A stretch of DNA of 62,268 nt from Flavobacteriales bacterium. GTDB lineage: Bacteria > Bacteroidota > Bacteroidia > Flavobacteriales_F > PHOS-HE28. Position 1 is the stretch's first letter; every line of letters starts with the position of its first letter. Shown here piece after piece: positions 33,127-42,919 of the stretch. The DNA is taken from assembly GCA_013360395.1 (NCBI GenBank), contig JABWBQ010000010.1, positions 1 to 62,268 of the forward strand. The letters run 5' to 3'. Both the position numbers and the translations under genes were made by a program. Below the pieces are notes generated by a model, which was not told where the DNA came from, did not search any database, and was given only the letters and a program-made list of their open reading frames with translations.

Positions 33127-33159
33127 ACTAAAGTTTCTTTAGTTGATACTTCCAACTAA
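33127..33159 (+). promoter_or_regulatory. two overlapping palindromes before the ATPase gene
   Basis: ACTAAAG-TTT-CTTTAGT (33127-33143) is a perfect palindrome. TTAGTTG-ATACTTC-CAACTAA (33139-33159) is another, sharing the bases TTAGT with the first. They cannot form as hairpins together. They lie in an AT-rich patch just before TAACTTCG (33167), a possible -7 box, and the ATG at 33179. Operator or attenuator is possible. Confidence 0.45.
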
Positions 33160-33178
33160 TGTTGACTAACTTCGTGGC

Positions 33179-34318
33179 ATGGAAGCGGACAACCCCTTCC
33201 CGGTGATCGGCTACCACGGGCCCGCGTTCTTTTGCGACCGGGAGCGCGAGACCGCCGCGATCGTCTCCGCCCTGCGCAACGGCAGGAACCTGGTGCTCCA
33301 CAGCCCGCGCCGCTACGGCAAGACCGGCCTGATCCGCCATGCGTTCCGGCAACTGGACAGGGTGCGGGGCGCCCGGACCGTGTTCGCCGACATCTACGCC
33401 GCCCAGGATGCCCACGGGTTCAACACCATCCTGCTCAATGCCGTGCACCAGGCGCTTAACCCCACGCCGCGGCAGTTCCTCCGGAACGTGATGGACTGGT
33501 TCTCCGCGCTGCGGCCCGTGGTCACGGTGGATGACCTGACCGGAGAACCGAGCATCGGCCTGGAGCGCGGCACCCCCGGGCGCGAGGCCGCCACCACACG
33601 CGAGATCTTCAAGGTGCTCAACGCCCGGGGCCGGACGATCTTCCTGGCCATCGACGAGTTCCAACAGGTGGCCGAGTTCAAGGACGTCCGCATGGATGCC
33701 GTACTGCGCACCGAGCTCCAGAACAGCCCCAAGGTGCATTGCATCTTCTCCGGAAGCCGCCGCCACCTGTTGTTGGACCTGTTCAACAACGCCAGGAACC
33801 CCTTCCACGGCAGCGCGGACCAGCTGGAGCTGGAGCGCATCGACCGCAAGACCTACGCCGCCTTCGCCGTGGCCCTGATGAAAAAGCACCGGCGCAGGCT
33901 GAAGCCGGAGGACGCCCTGTTCTGCTACGACATCTGCCGCGGCCACACCTACTACGTGCAGGCCCTGTTCAACCGCCTCTTCAGCGACCCGCGCCCCTTG
34001 GAGCGTACCACGGTGGTGGACGTGCTCCTGGCCATCGTGCGGGAACAGGACGCCATCATGGCCACGCTGCGCAGCGCGCTCACCCGGAACCAGTGGGACC
34101 TTTTCGCGGCCATCTCCCGCGAGGGAGAGGTGACCGGTCCCACCACCGGCAGCTTCCTCAAGAAGCACGACCTGCCCTCCTCGGCCACGGTGGTCCATGC
34201 CCTGAAGGCCCTGATGGACCGCGAGCTCGTGTACATCACCGCCTACGAGGGCTCCGGAGGCAAGCCGGTGTACGCCCCGTACAACCCGTTCATGGCGGCA
34301 TGGTTCAAATACCGATGA
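33179..34318 (+). CDS. AAA-type ATPase (archaeal ATPase-like)
   Basis: A 379-residue cytoplasmic protein. Walker A is SPRRYGKTG (Lys48), and Walker B is FLAIDEFQQV (about residues 158-167), with a following sensor-like FSGSRRHLL. A C-terminal winged-helix-like segment (LPSSATVVHALKALMDRELV) ends in the PFMAAWFKYR tail. This matches the large family of STAND-like/AAA_34-type ATPases numerous in Bacteroidota, of unknown role. Its stop overlaps the ATG of a secreted kelch protein, an unusual coupling. Nested palindromes precede its promoter. Confidence 0.75.
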   Translation: MEADNPFPVIGYHGPAFFCDRERETAAIVSALRNGRNLVLHSPRRYGKTGLIRHAFRQLDRVRGARTVFADIYAAQDAHGFNTILLNAVHQALNPTPRQFLRNVMDWFSALRPVVTVDDLTGEPSIGLERGTPGREAATTREIFKVLNARGRTIFLAIDEFQQVAEFKDVRMDAVLRTELQNSPKVHCIFSGSRRHLLLDLFNNARNPFHGSADQLELERIDRKTYAAFAVALMKKHRRRLKPEDALFCYDICRGHTYYVQALFNRLFSDPRPLERTTVVDVLLAIVREQDAIMATLRSALTRNQWDLFAAISREGEVTGPTTGSFLKKHDLPSSATVVHALKALMDRELVYITAYEGSGGKPVYAPYNPFMAAWFKYR

Positions 34319-35556
34319 ACAGGGGAGCCCGACCGGATGCGATCGCCCTGGTGCCGGAACGTACCTGGGTCGTGTTCATGCTGGCCGCCCAGCTCCAGGT
34401 CCCCGCCCAGAACTGGCAGCAGCTGGCGGACTTCCCCGGCACGGCACGCGATGATGCCGCCTCCTTCACCATCGGCGACCGGATCTACGTGGGCACCGGC
34501 ATGGACGCGGGGTTCCAGTTGACGGACGACTGGTGGTGCTTCGACCGGATGACGGAGCAATGGTCGTCCGTCGCATCCCTTCCCGCTTCGGCCCGGCAGT
34601 ACTGCACCGGTTTCACCATCGCCGACACGGGCTACATCTTCGGTGGTGTGGACGCGAACGGGGCCCTGAACGAATTGTGGGCGTACCACCCGGCGAGCGA
34701 TGCGTGGGAGCAGAAAGCATCGCTCCCGGCGGAGGCCCGTTACGCCTGCGTCGCCGTGACGGGCTTCTACTGGAACGCGATCGTGGCCACCGGCATGCTG
34801 GCGAGCGGTATCCCCACCAAGGAAGCATGGAAGTACGACGCTCCCTCGGACAGCTGGACGATGATGGCCCCGGTACCCGGTCCTTCCCGGCATCGCGCCT
34901 CCTGCTTCCTCGGCGCCGGCGGCATGGTGATCGCTGGCGGTGCCGACAGCACGTTCGCACCGCTGAGCGATGTGTGGTCCTACCCCATCTGGTTCGAGAC
35001 CGGTGAATGGTACCCGGAAGCGCCGCTGCCCGCACCACGGTTCGCCGCGGACGGCAGTTGGGGCAATGCGCAGACCATCGTGGGCGGTGCGGACGGGCCC
35101 GGGCCTTCCGACGTGCACGCGGACGCCTGGCGGTGGGATGAAACCACATGGCATGCGCTGCCCCCGTTCCCGGGAGGTCCTCGTCGCGGGGCGATCTCCG
35201 CGTCGGGCACAGATACACCCTGGACGGGCACGATATACTATGGTACGGGCAGCGACAACGTTCAGCGCCACAACGATTGGTGGAAGCTGGAGTTCCCCAC
35301 GGGGATGGACGAGGAGGGCGCGCACGGGATCACCATCGCGCCTGTCCCGGCCAACAACGCGATGCGCGTGATCATCCCGGCAGGTGCATGGTCCGAGTGG
35401 CGGATCATTGCGCTCGATTCCCGGCCGGTGATGCGCGGACCGATACGGGATACGACGACCGAGCTCCACACGGCCGCACTCCCGGACGGCAGTTACGTGC
35501 TGTGCCTGACAGGGCCACGCGGTGCCGTCCGCCGGCCGTTCCAGGTGCTGCACTGA
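34315..35556 (+). CDS. secreted kelch-repeat protein with probable T9SS C-terminus
   Basis: A 413-residue protein. After a long n-region, a hydrophobic signal segment ends near PAQ (residue 32). The body has kelch-type blades: DRIYVGTGMD, DWWCFDRMTEQW, GYIFGGVDANG, ELWAYHPASDAWEQKA and DVWSYPIWF, consistent with a beta-propeller of about six blades. The C-terminus (ITIAPVPANNAMRVI, then LPDGSYVLCL) resembles a T9SS type A domain. The ATG at 34315 overlaps the ATPase stop. Such propellers bind proteins or sugars at the surface; the specific role is unknown. Confidence 0.75.
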   Translation: MNRGARPDAIALVPERTWVVFMLAAQLQVPAQNWQQLADFPGTARDDAASFTIGDRIYVGTGMDAGFQLTDDWWCFDRMTEQWSSVASLPASARQYCTGFTIADTGYIFGGVDANGALNELWAYHPASDAWEQKASLPAEARYACVAVTGFYWNAIVATGMLASGIPTKEAWKYDAPSDSWTMMAPVPGPSRHRASCFLGAGGMVIAGGADSTFAPLSDVWSYPIWFETGEWYPEAPLPAPRFAADGSWGNAQTIVGGADGPGPSDVHADAWRWDETTWHALPPFPGGPRRGAISASGTDTPWTGTIYYGTGSDNVQRHNDWWKLEFPTGMDEEGAHGITIAPVPANNAMRVIIPAGAWSEWRIIALDSRPVMRGPIRDTTTELHTAALPDGSYVLCLTGPRGAVRRPFQVLH

Positions 35557-35700
35557 ACCGTCCTGCGAGCCGAGCGCGCACGGCGGTCCGGCAGGCGAAC
35601 CCATCCTGCGGCGCAGCGTGAGGTCCGGTCCACGGCCATCGCCGAACCCCTCCGTCGCACCGGGACCGTCCCCACAGGTTCCACGGTCTATCTTGGGGGC

Positions 35701-36735
35701 ATGGCCGTACCGACCACCATCGACCTGCGCAGCGACACGGTGACCAAACCCACCCCCGCCATGCGCGAGGCCATGCTGCGCGCCGAGGTGGGCGATGACG
35801 TGTTCGGGGAGGACCCGACGGTGCGTGCGTTGGAGGAGCGCATGGCCGCGATGTTCGGGCACGAGGCGGGGCTCTTCTGCACGAGCGGCACACAGACGAA
35901 CCAGATCGCCATCAACGTGCATACACGGCCGGGCGACGAGGTGCTCTGCGAGGAGGGTGCGCACATCTACCGCTACGAGGGCGGCGGCCTGATGGCGAAC
36001 AGCGGGGTCAGTGTCCGGTTCGTCGCGGCCGACCGCGGCCGGTTCACCGCGGCACAGGTGGAGGAGGCCCTCAACGACCCCGACAACCCGCACCTGGCCC
36101 GGACCCGTGTGGTGAACGTGGAGAACACGAGCAACCGCGGCGGTGGAAGCGTGTGGGACCTGGACGAGGTGGAACGTATCCGCGCGGTATGCGTGAAGCA
36201 CGGCCTGGCGCTGCACCTGGACGGTGCCCGCATCTTCAACGCGATGGCGGTCGATGGGACCACGCCGGCCCGCTGGGGCGCGGCCTTCGATTCCGTTTCG
36301 ATCTGCCTGAGCAAAGGGCTCGGCGCTCCGGTGGGCTCGGTGCTCGTGGGGTCGCAGGAGCTCATCGGCCAGGCCCGGCGGGTGCGCAAGCGCCTGGGCG
36401 GGGGCATGCGGCAGGCGGGGATCCTGGCCGCCGCAGGGCTGTATGCGCTGGACCACCATGTGGAACGCCTGGCGGACGACCATCGCCGCGCGAAGACGTT
36501 GGAAGCGGCCCTGCGACAATGCCCGTTCGTGGCCTCGGTGATGCCCGTGGCGACCAACATCGTGGTCTTCGCCGTGCAGGGCCTCGAAGTGGCCGACCTC
36601 CTGGCCCGTCTGCGTGCGGGGAACATCGCGGCCGTGCAGTTCGGGCCGGGCATGGTGCGGATGGTGACGCACCTGGACGTGGATGATGCGGCCCTGGAAC
36701 GCGTGGTGGATCGCGTGGCGGCCCTGCGCACCTGA
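35701..36735 (+). CDS. ltaE: low-specificity L-threonine aldolase
   Basis: A 344-residue PLP enzyme of fold type [13 protein letters not shown] at the N-terminus is the family signature, [11 protein letters not shown] binds PLP, and [14 protein letters not shown] carries the Schiff-base Lys205. It splits L-threonine and allo-threonine into glycine and acetaldehyde. Length is normal. TATCTTGG, five bases before the ATG, is a weak -7-like box. It is transcribed in the same direction as the histidine kinase that follows 36 bases later, but a shared operon is uncertain. Confidence 0.93.
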   Translation: MAVPTTIDLRSDTVTKPTPAMREAMLRAEVGDDVFGEDPTVRALEERMAAMFGHEAGLFCTSGTQTNQIAINVHTRPGDEVLCEEGAHIYRYEGGGLMANSGVSVRFVAADRGRFTAAQVEEALNDPDNPHLARTRVVNVENTSNRGGGSVWDLDEVERIRAVCVKHGLALHLDGARIFNAMAVDGTTPARWGAAFDSVSICLSKGLGAPVGSVLVGSQELIGQARRVRKRLGGGMRQAGILAAAGLYALDHHVERLADDHRRAKTLEAALRQCPFVASVMPVATNIVVFAVQGLEVADLLARLRAGNIAAVQFGPGMVRMVTHLDVDDAALERVVDRVAALRT

Positions 36736-36771
36736 CCCGCGCCGGACGGCTTCGCTTACACTTGCAGGCAG

Positions 36772-38487
36772 ATGTCCGCCCCGGTCCGCTCCCACACCTG
36801 GTCCTTCCTGCCCGTCGCGCTGGTGCTGGTGGCGGCCCTGGGCTACACCGGGTGGTCCCTCCTGCGCTTCGACGACCGCACCGAGGAGCTTGCCCGGCTG
36901 GGCCTGGAACGCACCGTTCGCAACCTCCGGTCCCGGGTGCAGGGCGAATTCGACCGGCTGACCTTGGACCTGCGGAAGGAAGGCGCCATCGTTTCGGCCC
37001 ACGACACCATGCGCCCCGGCGAACTGGTGGACCGATGGCAGGCCCTGATGACCACCGAGCCGGCGGTCACCGCCGTGTACCTGGCCAACGAACGCGGCGC
37101 CGAGGTGGCCCTGCTGCGCGCCGATGGTGGTCTGCGCGTGCGGCAGCAGCTGGAAGGCCGGGGGCACGGGTTCCCGGTGACCTGGAACCTGGGACCGGAA
37201 GAGGCCCCCCAGCACACACGCATCGACAGCGCGTTGTACGACCCACGGATGGAAAGCTGGTTCAGTCGTGCCTTGGGCGAGCCCCAGTCGGCACCGATAT
37301 GGACCGCGACCGAGCGACCTGCGGGGGACAGTGCCGTGACCAACGACGTGCTGGTGAGCGTGCTGATCCGCCCGTCGAAGAAGGGCCGTCCCTTCCATGT
37401 GGCGGGCTTCCGGGTGGATGCCGAAGCCCTGGTGAACAGCACGCTGAGCCACGGGCAGAAGCGGCCGAACCAACCGCTGGTGCTCTGGCCCGACGGCCGG
37501 CCGATGCTGGCCCTTCCCGCGGACAGTGAGGCCATGGGGGCCGCCTGCCGGGCGGGCATCGCACTCTGGGAACAGCGCATGGACCGTCGCATCATCCGGG
37601 TGGATGTTGGCCCTTCGGGACACCTGTTGCAGGTGCTGCCCTTCACCCTGAACGGCATCACACTGCAGCTCGGGGCCATGGTGGACATGAGCCAGCTGGA
37701 GCCGTGGCTGGGCGCCGAACGCCGTTACCTGCGCATCATGTGCGGCCTGCTGGTGCTGCTGCTGGGTCTGCTCATCTTCACCTTCCTGCGCACCCGGATC
37801 GACAACCGCAACCTGCGGGCCCAGACCAAGCGGTCGCGCACCCAGGAACGCAAGCTGGCCAAGGTGATCGGTGAGCGCAACGTGCTGGACCGCGAGGTGC
37901 ACCACCGAGTGAAGAACAACCTCCAGGTGGTGAGCAGCCTGCTGAACATGCAGGCGCAGCGGCTCCCGGAAGGGCCCGCACGCGATGAGTTCATCCGGGG
38001 CAAGCAGCGCATCGACATCATCGCGTTGGTGCACAACAAGCTCTACGCCCTGCCGGACCTGCGCGGCATCGCCCTGGACCGGTTCTTCGTCGACCTGGCG
38101 GTGGCGATGGCACGCCTGTACGAGCGGACCGACCGGACGGTGAGCCAGGAGGTGCATGCTTCGGGCCTGCGTTGTGGTCCCGACCAGGCGATCGACCTGG
38201 GCATCGTGCTGTGCGAACTGATGAGCAACTGCTACGAGCACGCCTTCCCGCTGGTGACGGGCGGCCACATCGACGTGCGGGTGGAGCCTTTGCCCGACGG
38301 GACGGTGCGGATGCGGGTGCACGACAATGGGCGCGGTCTGCCCCCGGTGGTGGACGGCACAGGGCGCCTCGGGCTGGACGTGGTGGAGGCCCTGGCCGAG
38401 AAGCTGGACGGAAGGTTCACCATCAGTTCGGAGGACGGCACCACCGCCGACCTGGTCTTCAAGCTGGAGCCGCCCGCCGAGGAATGA
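36772..38487 (+). CDS. membrane sensor histidine kinase (HisKA_2 type)
   Basis: A 571-residue sensor. A first transmembrane helix (residues 12-24) and a second (about 318-340) enclose a periplasmic domain of nearly 300 residues. Then come a short coiled linker, the phosphoacceptor motif REVHHRVKNNLQVVSSLLNM (His377/His378) of the HisKA_2 family, and a HATPase domain with NCYEHAFP (N-box), DNGRGLPP (G1) and GLDVVEAL (G2). No response regulator is next to it, so it is an orphan. The signal sensed is unknown. TACACTTG eight bases before the ATG resembles a -7 box. Confidence 0.9.
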   Translation: MSAPVRSHTWSFLPVALVLVAALGYTGWSLLRFDDRTEELARLGLERTVRNLRSRVQGEFDRLTLDLRKEGAIVSAHDTMRPGELVDRWQALMTTEPAVTAVYLANERGAEVALLRADGGLRVRQQLEGRGHGFPVTWNLGPEEAPQHTRIDSALYDPRMESWFSRALGEPQSAPIWTATERPAGDSAVTNDVLVSVLIRPSKKGRPFHVAGFRVDAEALVNSTLSHGQKRPNQPLVLWPDGRPMLALPADSEAMGAACRAGIALWEQRMDRRIIRVDVGPSGHLLQVLPFTLNGITLQLGAMVDMSQLEPWLGAERRYLRIMCGLLVLLLGLLIFTFLRTRIDNRNLRAQTKRSRTQERKLAKVIGERNVLDREVHHRVKNNLQVVSSLLNMQAQRLPEGPARDEFIRGKQRIDIIALVHNKLYALPDLRGIALDRFFVDLAVAMARLYERTDRTVSQEVHASGLRCGPDQAIDLGIVLCELMSNCYEHAFPLVTGGHIDVRVEPLPDGTVRMRVHDNGRGLPPVVDGTGRLGLDVVEALAEKLDGRFTISSEDGTTADLVFKLEPPAEE

Positions 38488-38514
38488 TCCGCCGCCGTCC
38501 TTCCGGCGCCGGCT

Positions 38515-39843
38515 TCACTCGGTGAGCCACTCGATCTCCACCCGCCGCTCCTGGGGATCGCGGCCGAGGCTGCGGCTGTCGCCGTAGTAGTTCACCAGCA
38601 ACCGCTCGGCCGCGATACCACGGGCCAGCAGGTAGTCGCGCACGGCGCGCGCGCGCTGCTCACTGAGCGCCAGGTTGAGCGCGGGGTCGCCGCTGCGGTC
38701 GGTGTACCCGGTGATCAGCACACGGTCCTTGGGCGCACGCGCCAGCTGCTCGAACACCTCGTTGAGCATGATGCGCTGCTCGGGCCCCAGGGCGGCGCCG
38801 TTGCGCGGGAAGCGCACGGTGAGCTCCTGGCCGGTGAGGGCGCTGAGGTTGGCCAGCGGGTTGTCCGACGCCGCCCCGTTCTCCCTGGCCGCACGCAGCT
38901 CGTCCACCTGCCCCTGCATGTCGTCCATGCGCCCTTCGATGTCCTCCATGCGGTCGCGCAGGGACCAGAGCTCGCGGCGCTGGTCCATGCGGTCGATGCG
39001 TTCGTTGATGGCGTCCAGCTCGGCCTTGAGCCAGCGGTCCCGCTTGCGGATGCGCGGCTGCTCCACTTCGGCGGTCGTCGCCTCCTCCTGCCTGGGCGCC
39101 GCGGGGGCGGCCAGTTGCAACGCCGGCTCGGGGGTGGCCACCCCGGCGCCGGCCATCGTCAGGTCCAGCGCGCACAGGAAGTTCTCCTGGTCGAACACCG
39201 TGCCGCACACCGAGGGCACCTGCACGGTGGTGCGCGGGTCGGCCTCATCGCCCCCCAGCACGGGTACGGACGAGAGGTCCAGCAGATCGGCACGCAGCTG
39301 TCGTTCCAGCTCATCGCGCTGCATGCGCACGAAACGGTAGATCGCCAGGTAACGGTCGCCATCGCCGCTGGCGTCGATGGGCAGGGTGGCCTGGCTCCAA
39401 TCCAGTTGCAGCAGGCGGGCCAGCTGGTCGCGCGTGGGGCTGCCCAGGCCGGGGAACAGATCGGCCGCATGGAAGCCGGTGGCGGCGGCGCGTGCCATGG
39501 CCTCCACCCGGTCGGCGATGGTGGCCGCCGGCAGATCGGCGCCCACCCCGGTGCGGGTGAAGTGCACGTGGCGGTCGAGGTAGGCGCCGATGGCGGCCTC
39601 CAACAGGCGGTCGAGCCCGAGCTTCCCGGGGGCTTCGCGGTCGGTGGTCGCGAAGTCGAACACCGGGTCGGCACCGTCGGTGGCGAAGCGCCAGGTGGCG
39701 TGGAAGACGGGCGTGGGGGCCAGGCTGTCCGTGGACTGGCCGCGCACCTCCACCAGCGACGCCTCGGACCGTACGCGCAGCACCAGGTCCTGGGCGTTCA
39801 GGGCGGCGGTGGCCAGCAGTGGGAGAAGGACGAGGCGGCGCAT
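38515..39843 (-). CDS. OmpA family outer membrane protein
   Basis: A 442-residue protein with signal peptide MRRLVLLPLLATAALNAQ. A middle coiled-coil-like segment (about residues 270-330, rich in DRMDQRRELWSLRDRMEDIE) precedes an OmpA-like peptidoglycan-binding domain at the C-terminus: VLITGYTDRSGDPALNLALSEQRA and NYYGDSRSLGRDPQERRVEIEW. It likely ties the outer membrane to peptidoglycan. The start at 39843 gives the signal peptide; a longer in-frame extension to 39912 lacks support. It converges with the histidine kinase gene. Confidence 0.88.
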   Translation of the reverse strand: MRRLVLLPLLATAALNAQDLVLRVRSEASLVEVRGQSTDSLAPTPVFHATWRFATDGADPVFDFATTDREAPGKLGLDRLLEAAIGAYLDRHVHFTRTGVGADLPAATIADRVEAMARAAATGFHAADLFPGLGSPTRDQLARLLQLDWSQATLPIDASGDGDRYLAIYRFVRMQRDELERQLRADLLDLSSVPVLGGDEADPRTTVQVPSVCGTVFDQENFLCALDLTMAGAGVATPEPALQLAAPAAPRQEEATTAEVEQPRIRKRDRWLKAELDAINERIDRMDQRRELWSLRDRMEDIEGRMDDMQGQVDELRAARENGAASDNPLANLSALTGQELTVRFPRNGAALGPEQRIMLNEVFEQLARAPKDRVLITGYTDRSGDPALNLALSEQRARAVRDYLLARGIAAERLLVNYYGDSRSLGRDPQERRVEIEWLTE

Positions 39844-39927
39844 GGCTCCGAAGGGGTGAACATAGCCTGCCGCACAGCGGGCCCCACCGGCCACCGCGGT
39901 CAAGATGCCCACAACGCGATCAACAGG

Positions 39928-40335
39928 TCAGGCCGTTGGCGGCACCGGCAGGGGGGTCCAGCGCAGCACCCAGTCCGCGGCATCCTCCAGGTCGTGGCAC
40001 ACGCGGAAGGGGAACGAGGGCCGGTTGAAGCGCAGGAAGAACTCGGCCTGCAGGCGGTCGCTGCGCTCGGCGGCCAGGAAGGCCACGGGGCGGCCGCGTC
40101 GGCGGCTGCAGCGCACCAGCAGGGTGCGCGCCTCGGGCATCACGCGCACCTGCTCGCGCACCTCCACCACCAGAGGGGTGCGGCCGGCGGGGTCCATGGC
40201 CTGGGCCAGGCGCAGCAGGTCGCGCATGGCGTGCAGGTCGATGCCGGTGCGGGCCTTGAGGCGGACGTGCAGCACCCCTTCCTCCCGCCAGAGCTCGTAG
40301 GGGGCCACTTCGATGGCGGTCTGCACCTCGCTCAC
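39928..40335 (-). CDS. STAS-like/DUF7793-type hypothetical protein
   Basis: A 135-residue soluble protein. The pattern of alternating strands and helices (GVLHVRLKARTGIDLHAMRD, then TPLVVEVREQVRVMPEARTLLV, then QAEFFLRFNRPSFPFRVC, DLEDAADWVLRW) resembles small STAS/SpoIIAA-like proteins of Bacteroidota. No catalytic motif is seen. TACTTTCG on the minus strand (40341-40348) is a probable -7 box. It is upstream of the OmpA gene on the same strand with an 84-base gap. Function is unknown. Confidence 0.6.
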   Translation of the reverse strand: MSEVQTAIEVAPYELWREEGVLHVRLKARTGIDLHAMRDLLRLAQAMDPAGRTPLVVEVREQVRVMPEARTLLVRCSRRRGRPVAFLAAERSDRLQAEFFLRFNRPSFPFRVCHDLEDAADWVLRWTPLPVPPTA

Positions 40336-40413
40336 GGCGCCGAAAGTATTCGACGAACGGCGTTGAATGCTCGGCGGGGTGGCCGCGGATATCCTCCGGG
40401 CGCTGTGGACAGC

Positions 40414-42120
40414 TCAGGGGGCGAGCACTTCGGGCACGGGCTGCCCGCTGCACGCATCGGGCAGGGCGGTGCCCAGCAACATGGCGATCGTGGGCGCGAT
40501 GTCGGTGATGGGGACGCGCCGCAGCACCTCACCCGGCCGGATGCCCTTGCCGAAGAAGAGCAGGGGCACGTGGGTGTCGTAGGTCCAGGGCGTGCCGTGG
40601 TCGGTGCCCCGTTGCGGCGCACCGCCGCGCGACAGCAGGTGGCCGGGGCGCAGCACGATGCACACGTCGCCGCTGCGTTCGGGCATCAGGCCGCGCAGCA
40701 CCATGGCGGCCCGTTCGGAGGGCAACGAACCGCGCAACAGGTCGGCCGTGGCATGCGCTTCGGCCACGCCGGGGAACAGGCGCACCGCGTCGGCGGCCGT
40801 GCGTTGCACCTTCATCGGCTCGAGCCCGCGGGCCTGGATCAGCGAGTCGTTCAGGAAGAGCTGCTCCTTCACGCGCCGCAGCACCCAACGGCCGGGCCCG
40901 TAGCGTTCGGTCAATCGCGCCTGCACGCTGTCCACCAGGGCACCGGCATCCACATACCCGGCGCTGGCCCGGCGGTCGGCCAGGAAGGCGGGCACATCCA
41001 CGGCCGCGTGGTCGGCGGTGAGGAAGAGGGTGTAGGCGCCTACGCCCACCCGGCGGTCCAGTTCCTGCAGCAGCCGTTCCAGTTCGCGGTCCAGCCGCAG
41101 GTACATGTCCTCCAGCTCCAGGGCGCGCACCCCCATCTCGTGGCCGAGCTCGTCGGTGGCGCTGTAGCTCACCGCCAGCAGGTCGGGCACGGCATCCTGG
41201 CCCAGCCCTTCGCCTTCCACGGCGGCGAGGGCCAGCGCGGTGGTGATCGCCAGGCTGCCGGGTGTCCGCAGCAGCACCTCCATGTCGCCGTTGCTGTTCG
41301 CGAAGGCGCGTGCCAGGTCCACCGGCAGGGTGGGCGTGGTGGTGCCGGGCAGCGGCTGTTCGTAGGGGTTGTCGTCGGGCAGGGCGCTGTGGTAGCGTGC
41401 GCGGGGCAGCAGGGGCGCCCAGGTGCCGCGCAGGTGCTCCTGCACCAGCCCCCGCGCGTTGAAGTCCCGCATCCACTGCGGCAGGCTGTCCATGTACCAG
41501 GTGCTGGTGCCGAAAGCCCCGTCGGCCTGCCCGAAGAACCAGTAGGCGGCGTCGCCCGTGCGGCCGATGGGCAGGATGGCCCCGCGGTCCTTCATGGCCA
41601 CCCCGATGGTGCGCGACCGCCCCTCCGTGCGGCGCTCCAGCTCGTCGGCCAGGGTGCTGGCGTACAGGTTCACGGGCGAGCGCCGGCTGCGGGGGCCACC
41701 GCCCCCCACGCCCGTCACCGCGTCGTCCTGCACGCAGTTCACCAGGGCTTTGCGCGCCCGGAAATACATGTCGTTGGCCACGATGCCGTGATCGCTCGGG
41801 GTGGTGCCGGTGTAGATGCTGGCATGGCCGGGCCCGGTGTTGGTCTGGGCGTACGGATAGTGCGCATCGCGCAGGCAGGCCCCCTGCCCCACCAGGCGCT
41901 TGAAGCCGCCCTCGCCGAAGTTGTCCCAGAAACGCAGCAGATGGTCCGCACGCATCTGGTCCACCACGATGCCCACCACCAGCTTGGGGGGCGAGGCCCA
42001 CGCGGGGGAGCGCACCACCGCCACGCGCGGCACGGCGTCGGGCAGGCCCTTGGTCTGGGCGTGGGTGCCGGCACCGGGGAGCGTGAGCAGGAGCAGGGGA
42101 AGCAGAAGGCGCGTGGTCAT
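40414..42120 (-). CDS. PafA-like alkaline phosphatase family protein
   Basis: A 568-residue secreted enzyme with signal peptide MTTRLLLPLLLLTLPGAGTHAQ. VGIVVDQMRADHLLR supplies the first metal Asp54. QTNTGPGHASIYTG holds the nucleophile Thr (Thr95 most likely). LTADHAAVDVP and GTPWTYDTHVPLLFFGKG supply later metal ligands. This matches the calcium-activated, phosphate-insensitive PafA phosphomonoesterases of Bacteroidota, which release phosphate from organic esters in the periplasm. The start at 42120 is chosen for the signal peptide. Confidence 0.88.
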   Translation of the reverse strand: MTTRLLLPLLLLTLPGAGTHAQTKGLPDAVPRVAVVRSPAWASPPKLVVGIVVDQMRADHLLRFWDNFGEGGFKRLVGQGACLRDAHYPYAQTNTGPGHASIYTGTTPSDHGIVANDMYFRARKALVNCVQDDAVTGVGGGGPRSRRSPVNLYASTLADELERRTEGRSRTIGVAMKDRGAILPIGRTGDAAYWFFGQADGAFGTSTWYMDSLPQWMRDFNARGLVQEHLRGTWAPLLPRARYHSALPDDNPYEQPLPGTTTPTLPVDLARAFANSNGDMEVLLRTPGSLAITTALALAAVEGEGLGQDAVPDLLAVSYSATDELGHEMGVRALELEDMYLRLDRELERLLQELDRRVGVGAYTLFLTADHAAVDVPAFLADRRASAGYVDAGALVDSVQARLTERYGPGRWVLRRVKEQLFLNDSLIQARGLEPMKVQRTAADAVRLFPGVAEAHATADLLRGSLPSERAAMVLRGLMPERSGDVCIVLRPGHLLSRGGAPQRGTDHGTPWTYDTHVPLLFFGKGIRPGEVLRRVPITDIAPTIAMLLGTALPDACSGQPVPEVLAP

Positions 42121-42341
42121 GCCGGTCGTGCGGGTTGGCGATACGTGTTCGGTCCGAAGGAACTTGAACGGAGGGCGTGCACAACGTTCGTCCCGGTGGT
42201 TGCCGTGGTCCGTAACGCGGGTACGGGCATGGCCTCCGGTCCTGGAGCGAGGCTGCATGGATGTGCGGAGGCACGCGACACGGTGTCCTGCCCGGTCCTG
42301 CGGGCACCGCTTGTGCGGGGTGCGAAGGGCCGGCCGCTGGT

Positions 42342-42917
42342 TCATGCGGAGCGAAGACGTTGTTGCAGGACGGTGAACAGCCGGAAGAAGAGCCAGCCGA
42401 TGCCCGCCCCGTAGAGCCCGCCCACGAGCACATCGCCCGGGTAGTGCACGCCGAGGTAGATGCGGCTGTAGGCCACGAAGGAGGCCCAGCCCAGCAGGGC
42501 GCCGGTGGCCCACGCGGGCCGGCCCTGCAGGGCGCGCGCCACGAACACGGCGATGGCGAAGTGGTTGCTGGCGTGCGACGACACGAAGCCGAAACGGCCG
42601 CCGCAATGACCGTCCACCAGGTGGGCCAGCCCCTGCAGTGCGGGCTCGTGGCAGGGACGCAGCCGTTGCACGGTGTTCTTGAACAGCACCACGCTGCCGC
42701 TGTCGCTGCACAGCACCATCAGCGCGATCACGGGCAGGCACCAGGCGAACGCGGCACGGCCGTAGCGGCGCAGCAGCACCACCAGCAGCAGGGCGTACAC
42801 CGGGAACCAGGTGGGCATGGCCGAGGCCAGCGCCATCACGCCGTCGGCCCAGGGGGCGTGCGCGCCGTTGATCGCCAGGAAGGCCGCACGGTCCAGTTCG
42901 TCCAGGCGCTCCAGCAT
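42342..42917 (-). CDS. PAP2 family phosphatase
   Basis: A 191-residue integral membrane protein with several hydrophobic helices. Motif 1 is KNTVQRLRP, motif 2 is SSHASNHFA (with SSHA rather than PSGH, as usual in Bacteroidota), and motif 3 is SRIYLGVHYPGD with the catalytic His. It dephosphorylates lipid phosphates such as undecaprenyl pyrophosphate or phosphatidate. Its ATG comes two bases after the stop of the Obg gene, so they share a transcript. Confidence 0.9.
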   Translation of the reverse strand: MLERLDELDRAAFLAINGAHAPWADGVMALASAMPTWFPVYALLLVVLLRRYGRAAFAWCLPVIALMVLCSDSGSVVLFKNTVQRLRPCHEPALQGLAHLVDGHCGGRFGFVSSHASNHFAIAVFVARALQGRPAWATGALLGWASFVAYSRIYLGVHYPGDVLVGGLYGAGIGWLFFRLFTVLQQRLRSA

Positions 42918-42919
42918 CG

